From an uncultured Paracoccaceae bacterium (GTDB lineage: Bacteria > Pseudomonadota > Alphaproteobacteria > Rhodobacterales > Rhodobacteraceae): DNA of 64,000 nucleotides. Both the position numbers and the translations under genes were made by a program. The notes beneath the pieces were generated by a model. That model did no database searches. It saw only the letters and a list, made by a program, of their open reading frames with translations, and was not told the DNA's origin. This document shows, piece after piece, positions 54,295 to 63,252 of this stretch; the first letter of the stretch is position 1, and every line of letters begins with the position of its first letter. The stretch is taken from positions 124,001 to 188,000 of the forward strand of contig CANLQK010000002.1 in assembly GCA_947493255.1 (NCBI GenBank). The letters are read 5' to 3'.

Positions 54295-55281
54295 TTACTC
54301 GAACGCAGCGTCTGTGATGGCCGTTGTATAGGCGCCCTCAGGCGCAGCAGTGATCACCGGATCAGAACCACCGGCCAACAATGTCGCCACTGTGCGCTCG
54401 TAGGCTTCGATGTCCAACGCACCTGTGCTGCCCTGTGTCAGCTTGGCGATTTCACCCATCATGCGGGCCTGTGCCGCTTCGGACTGCGCACCGGTTTCAT
54501 CATACTCGATGATGATCGCCGCGGCCTCGTCAACGTTGGCTTCTGCATAGCGCCAGCCTTCCATGGACGCGCGCACGAAGCGGGTCATTTTGTCCACGAA
54601 TTCTGGGTCTTCTAGGTTTTCTTCCAGCGCGTAAATACCGTCTTCTAACGTCGCAACACCCTGATCTTCGTACTTGAATGTGATCAACTCTTCAGGGTCC
54701 ACACCCGCATCCAGCACCTGACCATATTCGTTGTAAGTCATGGTCGAAATACAGTCGGCTTCGCGGTTCAACAGTGGGTCAACGTTAAAGCCCTGCTTCA
54801 ACACGGTTACACCATCTTCGCCACCTTCCGTGGAAATGCCAACTTGGCTCATCCAGCTTAGGAAGGGGTATTCGTTGCCAAAGAACCAAACGCCGATTGT
54901 TTTGCCGGCGAAGTCTTCAACGCTTTCGATCCCCGTGTCTTTCCAACAGGTTAGCATCAAACCGGATGATACGAACGGCTGTGCAATGTTTACCACCGGT
55001 AGGCCCTTTTCGCGCGCCGCCAATGCGGATGGCATCCAGTTCAACATGATGTCCGCGCCGCCACCGGCCAACACCTGTGGGGGGGCAATGTCTGGGCCAC
55101 CGGGCAGGATCGTCACGTCCAGATCTTCGGCTTCATAGAAACCCTTTTCCAAAGCCACGTAGTAGCCTGCGAATTGGGCCTGTGTGACCCACTGCAGTTG
55201 CAATGTAACTTCGTCTGCCGCCATGGCTGTGGTGCCCATCAGGCCCGCGGCAAGTGCTGTTGTTTTCATCAACGTTTTCAT
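54295..55281 (-). CDS. ABC transporter substrate-binding protein (NMT1/THI5-like), probably pyrimidine
   Basis: 328 residues from ATG 55281 (GGAGG 8 bases upstream; an ATG at 55296 is less well placed), with a signal peptide ending GTTAMA. VTLQLQWVTQAQFAGYYVALEKGFYEAEDLDV is the hallmark of the NMT1/THI5-like binding proteins, a group including thiamine-precursor, riboflavin and pyrimidine binders. It is last in an operon with dihydropyrimidinase and carbamoylase, so pyrimidine bases or hydantoins are the likely cargo. Confidence 0.85.
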   Translation of the reverse strand: MKTLMKTTALAAGLMGTTAMAADEVTLQLQWVTQAQFAGYYVALEKGFYEAEDLDVTILPGGPDIAPPQVLAGGGADIMLNWMPSALAAREKGLPVVNIAQPFVSSGLMLTCWKDTGIESVEDFAGKTIGVWFFGNEYPFLSWMSQVGISTEGGEDGVTVLKQGFNVDPLLNREADCISTMTYNEYGQVLDAGVDPEELITFKYEDQGVATLEDGIYALEENLEDPEFVDKMTRFVRASMEGWRYAEANVDEAAAIIIEYDETGAQSEAAQARMMGEIAKLTQGSTGALDIEAYERTVATLLAGGSDPVITAAPEGAYTTAITDAAFE

Positions 55282-55329
55282 AGTTTTGACCTCCAAGTCA
55301 GGTTACGATTCTGCACAGTTCTCTGCGTC

Positions 55330-56172
55330 TTATCGTTGGGACGGGTGCCAGAAGGTCACCCGTTTTTCGATCAGGGCCATCGCCCCATAAAAAGCCGAAC
55401 CCGCAAGGGCCGCGACCACAATTTCAGCCCAGACCATGTCCATGGCAAGCTGACCAACGGATGTAGATATCCGAAAGCCCATGCCCACAGTGGGGGAGCC
55501 GAAAAATTCAGCGACAATGGCGCCAATCAAGGCAAGTGTTGTCGCAATTTTCAAACCGTTAAAGATAAACGGAAGCGCAGCAGGAAGGCGCAGTTTCAAC
55601 AGGTTAGGCCAGTATCCCGCGCCATAGGTACGCATCAAATCTCGCTGCATCGCTGTTGTGTCTTTCAGGCCCGCAACCGTGTTCACAAGGATCGGAAAAA
55701 ACACCATCACGGCCACGACGGCAGATTTTGATTGCCAATCGCTGCCCAACCATTTGACGAAAATTGGAGCCGTACCAACGATGGGCAAGGCGGCCATAAA
55801 CGCGCCCACAGGCAGGATGCCACGGGTCAAAAATTCGGATCGATCGGCAAGGATTGCAACAGCGAATGCTGCAATCATCCCAATGACATAACCTGTCATC
55901 GCACCCTTCACGATGGTTTGGTTGAAATCCGCCATCAACGTCGGGATCGACGTAGCAAACCGCGTTGCTATGTCTGATGGGGCTGGCAAAATGATGGGGC
56001 TCACCTCAAGCATCACGACCAAAACCTGCCACATCGCGATCAGCGTAATCCCAAAAATCGCGGGGATCGCCAGCGATACCAGCCGGTTGTCTGCGTTAGG
56101 TCCATGTGCCAGTCGCGTATTGATCCACCAGCCTGTGGCCCAAATGAAAAGAGCAATTACATATGCCATCAT
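55330..56172 (-). CDS. ABC transporter permease, NitT/TauT-like (first)
   Basis: 280 residues with six membrane segments. DLMRTYGAGYWPNLLKLRLPAALPFIFNGLKIA is the EAA-type loop that contacts the ATPase. Its start overlaps the upstream permease stop (ATGA). Two different permease genes indicate a heterodimeric channel. Role: uptake of the pyrimidine-type substrate. Confidence 0.9.
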   Translation of the reverse strand: MMAYVIALFIWATGWWINTRLAHGPNADNRLVSLAIPAIFGITLIAMWQVLVVMLEVSPIILPAPSDIATRFATSIPTLMADFNQTIVKGAMTGYVIGMIAAFAVAILADRSEFLTRGILPVGAFMAALPIVGTAPIFVKWLGSDWQSKSAVVAVMVFFPILVNTVAGLKDTTAMQRDLMRTYGAGYWPNLLKLRLPAALPFIFNGLKIATTLALIGAIVAEFFGSPTVGMGFRISTSVGQLAMDMVWAEIVVAALAGSAFYGAMALIEKRVTFWHPSQR

Positions 56173-57089
56173 GCCGCCCCCATGCCCATGCGGCTCAACG
56201 TACGCCGCTCAATGAAACTTAGGATCGCAACCAACAGCGCGGCCGTAATGGCAGCACCAAACAGTGCGGCCCATGTGACAATCGGTTGGCCGTATTGATC
56301 GCCCACCAACATGCGTGCCCCAAATCCGGCGCGCGCACCCGTCGGCAATTCGCCAACAATCGCGCCGACCAAGGATGCGGAAATGCCTATTTTTAACGAC
56401 GCAAACAGGTACGGCATCGATGACGGCAATCGCAGCTTCCAAAATCCTTGGTTGCCGCTGGCGTGGTATGTTTTCAACAGGTCTAATTGCATCCCATCAG
56501 GGCTGCGCAACCCTTTGACCATGCCCACAACGACAGGGAAAAACGACAGATAGGCCGAGATGATCGATTTGGGCAAAAGCCCCTGAATGCCGATAGACCC
56601 CAGCATCACAATCACCATTGGTGCCAGCGCCAAAATCGGGATCGTTTGAGACGTGATCGCCCAAGGCATCACCGACTTATCCATGGTTCGGTTGTACACG
56701 ATCCCAACGGCCAATAGGATGCCCGCCACGGACCCAATCGCGAACCCCAGAAGGGTGGCCGACAACGTGACCCAAGCATGGTGGATCAGGCTGCGGCGCG
56801 AAGTTGGCGCAACGGTGAACACGGTCTTGTACAGCTCGGCCGCGACCTGATGGGGCGATGGTAGGCGTGGCCGTTCCAATGAATAGGTCATGCCCCAAAT
56901 TGACGTGTTCCTAAGGGCCAGCGACATCCCTGAAAGCTCTTTTCGTTCGGCAGGTGTTTCAGGTGCGACAACGACGTCTTCGCGTGCGGCCTGATCCGCC
57001 GTCAGGTGAATATTCATGGGCACCACCGCCGCCGTCCAAATGGCGAAAATTACGGCGATCACCGTGAGGATGGGGAAGGCGGATTTCAT
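56169..57089 (-). CDS. ABC transporter permease, NitT/TauT-like (second)
   Basis: 306 residues. The N-terminal helix is followed by a periplasmic loop of about 75 residues, then the permease core with EAA-type loop DLLKTYHASGNQGFWKLRLPSSMPYLFASLKI. It overlaps the ATPase stop by 4 bases. It pairs with the first permease, to which it is clearly related. Confidence 0.9.
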   Translation of the reverse strand: MKSAFPILTVIAVIFAIWTAAVVPMNIHLTADQAAREDVVVAPETPAERKELSGMSLALRNTSIWGMTYSLERPRLPSPHQVAAELYKTVFTVAPTSRRSLIHHAWVTLSATLLGFAIGSVAGILLAVGIVYNRTMDKSVMPWAITSQTIPILALAPMVIVMLGSIGIQGLLPKSIISAYLSFFPVVVGMVKGLRSPDGMQLDLLKTYHASGNQGFWKLRLPSSMPYLFASLKIGISASLVGAIVGELPTGARAGFGARMLVGDQYGQPIVTWAALFGAAITAALLVAILSFIERRTLSRMGMGAA

Positions 57090-57859
57090 TCGGTATGTCC
57101 CGCGCGCAGCCCATCGCGGACACGGTGCGCGATCTCGATAAACTCTGGACTGTCACGAATATCTAAGGGGCGTTCTTTGGGTAGGGGGCTTTCGATCACA
57201 TCTGTGATCCTGCCGGGGCGCGGCGACATTACGACGATCTTGGTCGACAGATACACCGCCTCGGGGATCGAGTGTGTCACGAACCCAATGGTCTTTTCCG
57301 TCCGTGCCCAAAGCTGCAAAAGCTGCTCGTTCAAATGGTCCCGTACGATTTCATCAAGCGCGCCGAACGGTTCATCCATCAATAGAATATCGGCATCAAA
57401 CGCCAAGGCCCGCGCAATAGAGGCACGTTGTTGCATGCCCCCCGACAGCTGCCATGGGAATTTCTTTTCGAACCCGTTCAGGTCCACCAGATCAAGCACA
57501 CGTTTCACACGTTCCGCCTGATCCGTTTTGTCAAACCCCATGATCTCAAGTGGAAGCCTAATGTTGCCTCCAATCGTGCGCCACGGGTATAGGCCTGCGG
57601 CCTGAAACACATAGCCATAGGCACGCGCCCTGCGCGCCTCATCCGCCGTCATTCCGTTGACTGAAAGATCGCCCGCTGTCGGTGTCTCCAAACCTGCTAT
57701 GCAGCGCAAAAACGTTGTCTTGCCGCAGCCGGATGGCCCGATAAACGACACGAAATCCCCCTTGTTGATTTCAAGGTTCACGTCCTTTAGCGCGTGGACA
57801 GGTCCATCGTTGGTTTGGAACGTCAGATCAAGCGAATTAGCTGCTATAACAGGCGTCAA
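57086..57859 (-). CDS. ABC transporter ATPase of the pyrimidine transporter
   Basis: About 257 residues. Walker A GPSGCGKTT, signature LSGGMQQR, Walker B ILLMDEP and H-loop FVTHSIPEA are intact. No ATG fits: I choose TTG 57859 (MTPVIAANSLDLTF) with AAGGAA 9 bases upstream; TTG 57877, directly after the preceding stop, is the alternative. It energises the two permeases downstream. Confidence 0.88.
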   Translation of the reverse strand: MTPVIAANSLDLTFQTNDGPVHALKDVNLEINKGDFVSFIGPSGCGKTTFLRCIAGLETPTAGDLSVNGMTADEARRARAYGYVFQAAGLYPWRTIGGNIRLPLEIMGFDKTDQAERVKRVLDLVDLNGFEKKFPWQLSGGMQQRASIARALAFDADILLMDEPFGALDEIVRDHLNEQLLQLWARTEKTIGFVTHSIPEAVYLSTKIVVMSPRPGRITDVIESPLPKERPLDIRDSPEFIEIAHRVRDGLRAGHTE

Positions 57860-57877
57860 TTTTGCATTTCCTTCCAA

Positions 57878-58228
57878 TTACCTGCCAGTCCGAGAGACGA
57901 TGAATGTTATTGGTGCACCCGCAATCTCACCGTCACCAGTTGCTCTAAATCCAGAGGTGGCAAACGTAACGTTCCCTGATCTACCGTCAGAACATTCAAA
58001 CATGCCGAAGCCTGATCTGTCTGCGTTGTGTCCATAGGTCCCGACACATGTGGCGCCTTTGTCTGATTGCAAAGACAACACTCCATTGCCGTATGCTTGA
58101 CCATGGGTTGTTCCACGGAAGACTTCTGACCCGTCCTTGAGGCTCGCTGTCGCGTATAATTTTATGTCATGGATAGGTGCGCAAGCGGCCAGAGAACAGC
58201 CAATTGCAGCAATCATGAATTTCCGCAC
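57878..58228 (-). CDS. Hypothetical small lipoprotein in the pyrimidine operon
   Basis: 116 residues. MRKFMIAAIGCSLAAC is a lipoprotein signal with lipobox SLAA-C. The mature 100 residues are rich in Gly, Ser and Thr with strand-like spacing (TASLKDGSEVFRGTTHG, GNGVLSLQSDKGATCVG, DGRSGNVTFATSG) and contain two cysteines. I do not recognise a family. It is 1 base downstream of dihydropyrimidinase and just ahead of the transporter ATPase, so it is co-transcribed with them. Confidence 0.75.
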   Translation of the reverse strand: MRKFMIAAIGCSLAACAPIHDIKLYATASLKDGSEVFRGTTHGQAYGNGVLSLQSDKGATCVGTYGHNADRSGFGMFECSDGRSGNVTFATSGFRATGDGEIAGAPITFIVSRTGR

Positions 58229-58229
58229 T

Positions 58230-59684
58230 TTAGACCCCCGTCGCCGGAATGCCGGTGCGCTCGACAGGGCGGGGCGCGGTGAGGTCTTTCCATGTGCTCA
58301 AGGCTTGGTTGGTCACGCCGTTACCCGCGCGGCTGACGAACTTGCCGTGGCCTTCTTGGGTGCGGACTTCGCCATCGTAAATCGCGACATGACCCCGTGT
58401 GAGGGTAAAGCGCGGTAGGCCTTTGACTTTGTGGCCCTCAAACACGTTGTAATCGATCGCGGATTGCTGCGATTTTGCTGTGATCGTCTTTTCCTTTTCA
58501 GGGTCCAGCACGACGATATCGGCGTCTGCCCCAACCATGATCGCACCCTTCTTGGGGTAACAGTTCAGGATTTTCGCGATGTTGGTTGATGTCACGGCTA
58601 CAAATTCATTGGGCGTTAAACGCCCTGTGGCAACTCCGTTGGTCCACAACATTGGAATGCGGTCTTCTAACCCACCAGTACCGTTCGGGATCTTGGTGAA
58701 ATCGCCAACGCCGAACCGTTTCTGTTCGGTTGAAAACGCGCAGTGGTCCGTGGCCACAACTGATAACGACCCAGACTGTAGGCCAGCCCAAAGGCTGTCT
58801 TGGTGTTTCTTATCGCGGAAAGGGGGCGACATCACGCGGCGTGCTGCATGGTCCCAATCGGGGTTGAAATACTCTGATTCATCCAGCGTTAGGTGTTGGA
58901 TCAACGGCTCACCCCAAACACGTTTACCCTGTTGGCGGGCGCGGCGGATGGCCTCGTGGGATTCCTCGCAAGACGTGTGCACCACATAGAGCGGAACACC
59001 CGCCATGTCGGCGATCATGATCGCACGGTTGGTGGCTTCGCCCTCGACTTGGCTGGGGCGCGAATAGGCGTGTGCCTCCGGCCCTGTGTTGCCTTCGGCC
59101 AAAAGCTTCGCGGACAGCTCGGCCACGATATCGCCGTTTTCGGCGTGGACCATTGCGATGCCGCCCAGTTCAGAAAGACGGTTAAATGAGGCGAACAATT
59201 CGTCATCATTCACCATCAACGCGCCTTTGTACGCAAGGAAGTGTTTGAACGTGTTGATACCGCGCTCTTCGATCACGGTTTTCATGTCGTTGAACACCTG
59301 TTCGCCCCACCACGTCACGGCCATGTGGAACGAATAATCGCAATTCGCGCGGGTCGATTTGTTGTCCCAGCGTTTGATCGCGTCCATCAGGCTTTCGCCT
59401 TGGTTGGGAAGGCAAAAGTCCACAACCATCGTGGTGCCACCCGCAAGCGCGGCGCGCGTACCACTTTCAAAATCATCCGACGAATAGGTGCCCATGAACG
59501 GCATTTCCAGATGCACGTGGGGGTCAATACCACCGGGCATGACGTAACAACCCGTTGCGTCCAGTTCTTCATCGCCATTCAGGTTCGGCCCGATCTCGAC
59601 GATGGTGCCGCCCTCTATCAACACATCCGCTTTGTATGTCAGATCGTGGGTTACGATGGTGCCGTTTTTGATGACTTTTGACAT
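58230..59684 (-). CDS. hydA: Dihydropyrimidinase (D-hydantoinase)
   Basis: 484 residues of the cyclic amidohydrolase family. GGIDPHVHLEMPF supplies two zinc ligands, FLAYKGALM carries the Lys that becomes carbamylated to bridge the metals, and VHAENGD, YVVHTSC and VATDHCAFS give the remaining ligands and the catalytic Asp. It opens dihydrouracil or dihydrothymine to the N-carbamoyl-beta-amino acid. It is the second enzyme of the reductive pathway, with PreTA and the carbamoylase encoded nearby. Confidence 0.95.
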   Translation of the reverse strand: MSKVIKNGTIVTHDLTYKADVLIEGGTIVEIGPNLNGDEELDATGCYVMPGGIDPHVHLEMPFMGTYSSDDFESGTRAALAGGTTMVVDFCLPNQGESLMDAIKRWDNKSTRANCDYSFHMAVTWWGEQVFNDMKTVIEERGINTFKHFLAYKGALMVNDDELFASFNRLSELGGIAMVHAENGDIVAELSAKLLAEGNTGPEAHAYSRPSQVEGEATNRAIMIADMAGVPLYVVHTSCEESHEAIRRARQQGKRVWGEPLIQHLTLDESEYFNPDWDHAARRVMSPPFRDKKHQDSLWAGLQSGSLSVVATDHCAFSTEQKRFGVGDFTKIPNGTGGLEDRIPMLWTNGVATGRLTPNEFVAVTSTNIAKILNCYPKKGAIMVGADADIVVLDPEKEKTITAKSQQSAIDYNVFEGHKVKGLPRFTLTRGHVAIYDGEVRTQEGHGKFVSRAGNGVTNQALSTWKDLTAPRPVERTGIPATGV

Positions 59685-59687
59685 GGT

Positions 59688-59909
59688 TTACTCTCCTTCA
59701 GGCAGGCAAATTGGTTCGCCATTGTCGTCTTGCACGATGAACAAGTCTGCAGCGTAGGTGTAGAAATAACACCCATCTTGATCGCGGCTGATCTCCGATC
59801 TGTCCACATCGCTCGGTATCGCGGCGTCCACCTCGGCCGGAAACTCGAGCGGATCGACCGTCGGTAGAGCGCAACCGCCCAATGCAATGAACGCAACAAT
59901 TGGTCTCAA
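59688..59909 (-). CDS. Very small putative lipoprotein, TTG start
   Basis: 73 residues from TTG 59909, which overlaps the carbamoylase stop (TTGA) and has GAGG 7 bases upstream. The product begins MRPIVAFIALGGCALP, a short lipoprotein-like signal with a Cys at 13. The mature part is acidic, with CYFYTYAADLFIVQDDNGEPIC containing two cysteines. The longer frame to 60026 overlaps the carbamoylase out of frame and is rejected. No family is recognised. Its position between carbamoylase and dihydropyrimidinase, 3 bases before hydA, supports a real gene. Confidence 0.65.
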   Translation of the reverse strand: MRPIVAFIALGGCALPTVDPLEFPAEVDAAIPSDVDRSEISRDQDGCYFYTYAADLFIVQDDNGEPICLPEGE

Positions 59910-61156
59910 GACACGACCTCGGCCGTTTCCAGAACCGCATGTAACAAAACATCCGTACCCGCAGCCGCCCATTCCAGGCTGATTTCTTCGGCTTCGTGAT
60001 GCGATAGCCCATCCACGCAAGGGCACATGATCATCGCCGTTGGGTACAAATCGTTGATCCAGCAGGCATCGTGGCCCGCACCGGAAATGATATCCATATG
60101 CGAATAGCCCAGCGTTTCGGCCGCGTTGCGCACGGCGCTGACGCAGCCTTCATCAAACGCGGGCGGGTCGAATTGGCCGACGATTTCGCAGGAGAAGTCT
60201 ACGCCGATATCTTCGCACAGGCCCGGCGCGCGGGCGTTGAACTCGTCCACCATCCCGTTCAGTTTATCCAACAGGTGCGTTCGCATATCGACCGTGAACA
60301 CCACCTTACCAGGGATCACGTTGCGCGAATTTGGGTAAACGTCGATGTGCCCAATCGCGCCGACCGCATTGGGTTGATTTTTCATCGCTATTTCGTGGAC
60401 CAATTCCGTAATCAGCGCCAAGCCACGTCCAGCGTTTTTGCGCATGTGCATCGGGGTTGACCCTGTGTGGCTTTCTTTGCCGGTCACGGTGCATTCGATC
60501 CAACGCAACCCTTGGCCGTGGGTCACGACGCCAATGTCTTTGCCTTCCGCTTCCAAGATCGGGCCTTGTTCGATGTGCAATTCGAACATCGCATGCATCT
60601 TGCGGTCGCCGACCTTTTCGTCGCCTTTCCATCCGATGCGTTCTAATTCGTCTCCGAATTTTTTACCCTCTGCATCCACACGGTCACGGGCCCATTCCAA
60701 TGTATGTTTGCCAGCAAATACCCCCGAGGCAAGCATGGCAGGGGCGTAGCGTGTGCCTTCTTCGTTCGTCCAGTTCGTTACGACGATCGGGTGTTTTGTT
60801 TTGACGTCCAAATCATTCATCGTGCGGATGATTTCTAACCCGCCGAGCACGCCTAAAACGCCGTCGTATTTGCCGCCTGTCGGCTGGGTGTCCAAATGAC
60901 TGCCCACGTAGACGGGTAGGGCGTCTGGGTCGGTGCCTTCGCGACGGGCAAACATATTGCCGATTTCGTCAACACCCATGGTCATTCCTGCGTCTTCACA
61001 CCATTTCTGAAACAGGTGGCGACCCTCGCTGTCTTCGTCCGTTAGGGTCTGGCGGTTGTTGCCACCTGCAACGCCGGGGCCTATCTTCGCCATATCCATC
61101 AGGCTATCCCAAAGGCGGGCCCCATTGATACGAAGGTTTTCTCCGGCTGCTGGCAT
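59906..61156 (-). CDS. N-carbamoyl-beta-alanine amidohydrolase (Zn-dependent)
   Basis: 416 residues from ATG 61156 (MPAAGENLRINGARLW; GGGGA 5 bases upstream). This is an M20-type dimetal amidohydrolase: VGSHLDTQPTGGKYDGVLGVLGGLE, NEEGTRYAPAMLAS, LHIEQGPILE and GAGHDACWI carry the metal ligands. It cleaves N-carbamoyl-beta-alanine to beta-alanine, ammonia and CO2, the last step of reductive pyrimidine breakdown. It is the first gene of the minus-strand operon, 27 bases downstream of the RutR operator. Confidence 0.94.
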   Translation of the reverse strand: MPAAGENLRINGARLWDSLMDMAKIGPGVAGGNNRQTLTDEDSEGRHLFQKWCEDAGMTMGVDEIGNMFARREGTDPDALPVYVGSHLDTQPTGGKYDGVLGVLGGLEIIRTMNDLDVKTKHPIVVTNWTNEEGTRYAPAMLASGVFAGKHTLEWARDRVDAEGKKFGDELERIGWKGDEKVGDRKMHAMFELHIEQGPILEAEGKDIGVVTHGQGLRWIECTVTGKESHTGSTPMHMRKNAGRGLALITELVHEIAMKNQPNAVGAIGHIDVYPNSRNVIPGKVVFTVDMRTHLLDKLNGMVDEFNARAPGLCEDIGVDFSCEIVGQFDPPAFDEGCVSAVRNAAETLGYSHMDIISGAGHDACWINDLYPTAMIMCPCVDGLSHHEAEEISLEWAAAGTDVLLHAVLETAEVVS

Positions 61157-61182
61157 GACAATCCCCTGTCTGGCGTGCAATA

Positions 61183-61200
61183 TTTGACCAACTGGTCAAA
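61183..61200. promoter_or_regulatory. RutR operator
   Basis: TTTGACCA-AC-TGGTCAAA is a perfect palindrome and contains the exact known RutR consensus TTGACCANNTGGTCAA. It lies between the carbamoylase gene and rutR, where it can control the catabolic operon and possibly rutR itself. Confidence 0.92.
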
Positions 61201-61323
61201 GCCACGCTACCAGAGAGTTAATGGCAGTCAAGGAATTTGCTTAACCCTTGTGCGATGTGCCGTTAAAGGTTGCGACTATCGCGGGCAAATGCCCAAAACA
61301 TAACCAGTCTAGAAAGTAACTCC

Positions 61324-61926
61324 ATGGCCAAGTCTGGCACCCGAATTCAAAAGAAAAACCAAGCCGCGATTCTTAAGGCGGGTTTGGACGTTTTTTCACA
61401 GTTCGGGTTTCGTGGGTCCACGATTGATCAGGTGGCGGCAAAGGCGGGGCTGTCCAAGCCCAATTTGCTGTATTACTTCCCCTCAAAAGAAGCGATTTAT
61501 ACAGCCCTTTTGGCGCAGCTTCTTGAAGACTGGTTAGAGCCATTGAAGGCACTGGATCAAGACGGTGATCCCATCGAAGAACTGATGGCCTACGCGAAAT
61601 TAAAGCTGCGGATGAGCCGCGACTACCCGCGCGAAAGCCGCTTGTTTGCAAATGAAATCATTCAAGGTGCACCGCGAATTTCCGATGTCATCACTGGCGA
61701 TCTGAAATCGCTGGTCGACGAAAAGGTTCAAATTATTCAGGCATGGCAAGCAGACGGAAAACTTGCTGATGTTCACCCGTACCACCTGATCTTTTCGATC
61801 TGGTCATTGACCCAGCATTATGCAGATTTTGATGTTCAGGTCCGCGCGATCCTACCTGAAAACGACCCCTTCCCAGAGGCCGAAAAGCATCTGGAAAGGA
61901 TGTTGCGCGCAACGTTAGCGGTTTAG
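61324..61926 (+). CDS. rutR: RutR-type TetR regulator of pyrimidine degradation
   Basis: 200 residues from ATG 61324 (MAKSGTRIQKKNQAAIL). The TetR helix-turn-helix is RGSTIDQVAAKAGLSKPNLLYYFPSKEAIY. The C-terminal YcdC-type domain (RESRLFANEIIQGAP, WSLTQHYADFDVQV) matches RutR, which senses uracil or thymine. It is divergent from the carbamoylase operon, and a consensus RutR operator lies 124 bases upstream. It is convergent with preA. Confidence 0.92.
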   Translation: MAKSGTRIQKKNQAAILKAGLDVFSQFGFRGSTIDQVAAKAGLSKPNLLYYFPSKEAIYTALLAQLLEDWLEPLKALDQDGDPIEELMAYAKLKLRMSRDYPRESRLFANEIIQGAPRISDVITGDLKSLVDEKVQIIQAWQADGKLADVHPYHLIFSIWSLTQHYADFDVQVRAILPENDPFPEAEKHLERMLRATLAV

Positions 61927-61947
61927 GGCCGCGCCCGCGCTTCTGCG

Positions 61948-63252
61948 TTATTCGGCGGCCACGGCGCCTGGATTGTTGGGGTGTGTGGTCCAGTTGGCGT
62001 AGTCTTTTTCGACAGTTTTACCGGTGCGCGGGTCCACGGTGCCTGGTTCAAGAGCAACCATCGAGATGCAGCTTTCAACGGGGCACACATCGACACACAG
62101 GTTACAGGCCACGCATTCTTCATCGATAACGGTGAACGTGCGGTCATCTGACATTGCGATGGCTTGGTGTGACGTGTCTTCGCACGCCGCATAACAGCGT
62201 CCACACGAAATACAGGCATCTTGGTCGATCTTGGCCTTCGCTACGTAATTTAGGTTCAGGTACTGCCAATCGGTGGTGTTTGGCACGGCTGCGCCCATGA
62301 AATCCTGAATGCTTGTGTGGCCCTTCTCGTCCATCCATTGGGACAACCCGCTGATCATTTCTTGAACGATCTTAAAGCCATAGGTCATTGCTGCAGTGCA
62401 AACCTGCACGTTGCCGCAGCCCAATGTGATAAATTCCGCCGCATCGCGCCATGTTGTGACGCCGCCGATGCCCGAAATTGGTAGGCCGTGGGTGTCCGGG
62501 TCTCGTGCAATTTCAGACACCATAGACATGGCAATCGGTTTCACAGCTGGGCCGCAATATCCGCCATGTGTTCCTTTGCCGTCGATGGACGGTTCGGGCG
62601 ACATTGTGTCGAGGTTTACAGACGTGATCGAGTTGATCGTGTTGATCAAGCTGACAGCGTCCGCACCGCCGCGTTTTGCCGCGGCCGCAGGTTTACGTAC
62701 GTCGGTGATATTGGGCGTCAGTTTTACGATCACCGGTTTGGAATAATATTGTTTGCACCAGCGAGTGACCATTTCGATGTATTCGGGCACCTGCCCAACA
62801 GCAGCACCCATGCCCCGTTCAGACATACCGTGTGGGCAGCCAAAGTTCAGCTCGATCCCGTCCGCGCCGGTGTCTTCGACAAGCGGTAAAATAGCTTTCC
62901 AGGCCTCTTCTTCGCAGGGCACCATGATCGACACGATGACGGCGCGGTCAGGGTAGTCTGCCTTGACGCGCTTGATCTCTTCAAGGTTGGTGTACAGGTC
63001 GCGGTCAGTGATCAATTCGATGTTGTTGATCCCCAGAACGCGTCGGTCAGCACCGTAAATGACGCCATAGCGCGGGCCGTTTACATTGACGACTGGCGGG
63101 CCTTCAGACCCTAGCGTTTTCCACACAACGCCGCCCCATCCTGCCTCGAATGCACGACGGACATTGTATTCCTTGTCCGTTGGCGGGGCGGAGGCCAACC
63201 AGAACGGGTTAGGGCTTTTGATGCCAAGAAAGTCAGTTGTTAAGTCAGCCAT
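61948..63252 (-). CDS. preA: Dihydropyrimidine dehydrogenase subunit PreA
   Basis: 434 residues. The FMN-binding dihydroorotate-dehydrogenase-like barrel (about 1-330) contains NFGCPHGMSERGMGAAVGQ with the catalytic Cys region. It is followed by a ferredoxin domain with two [4Fe-4S] motifs, CISCGRCYAACEDTSH and CVACNLCVDVCPVESC. It reduces uracil and thymine to the dihydro forms, taking electrons from PreT. It starts directly after the preT stop and ends convergent to rutR. Confidence 0.95.
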   Translation of the reverse strand: MADLTTDFLGIKSPNPFWLASAPPTDKEYNVRRAFEAGWGGVVWKTLGSEGPPVVNVNGPRYGVIYGADRRVLGINNIELITDRDLYTNLEEIKRVKADYPDRAVIVSIMVPCEEEAWKAILPLVEDTGADGIELNFGCPHGMSERGMGAAVGQVPEYIEMVTRWCKQYYSKPVIVKLTPNITDVRKPAAAAKRGGADAVSLINTINSITSVNLDTMSPEPSIDGKGTHGGYCGPAVKPIAMSMVSEIARDPDTHGLPISGIGGVTTWRDAAEFITLGCGNVQVCTAAMTYGFKIVQEMISGLSQWMDEKGHTSIQDFMGAAVPNTTDWQYLNLNYVAKAKIDQDACISCGRCYAACEDTSHQAIAMSDDRTFTVIDEECVACNLCVDVCPVESCISMVALEPGTVDPRTGKTVEKDYANWTTHPNNPGAVAAE

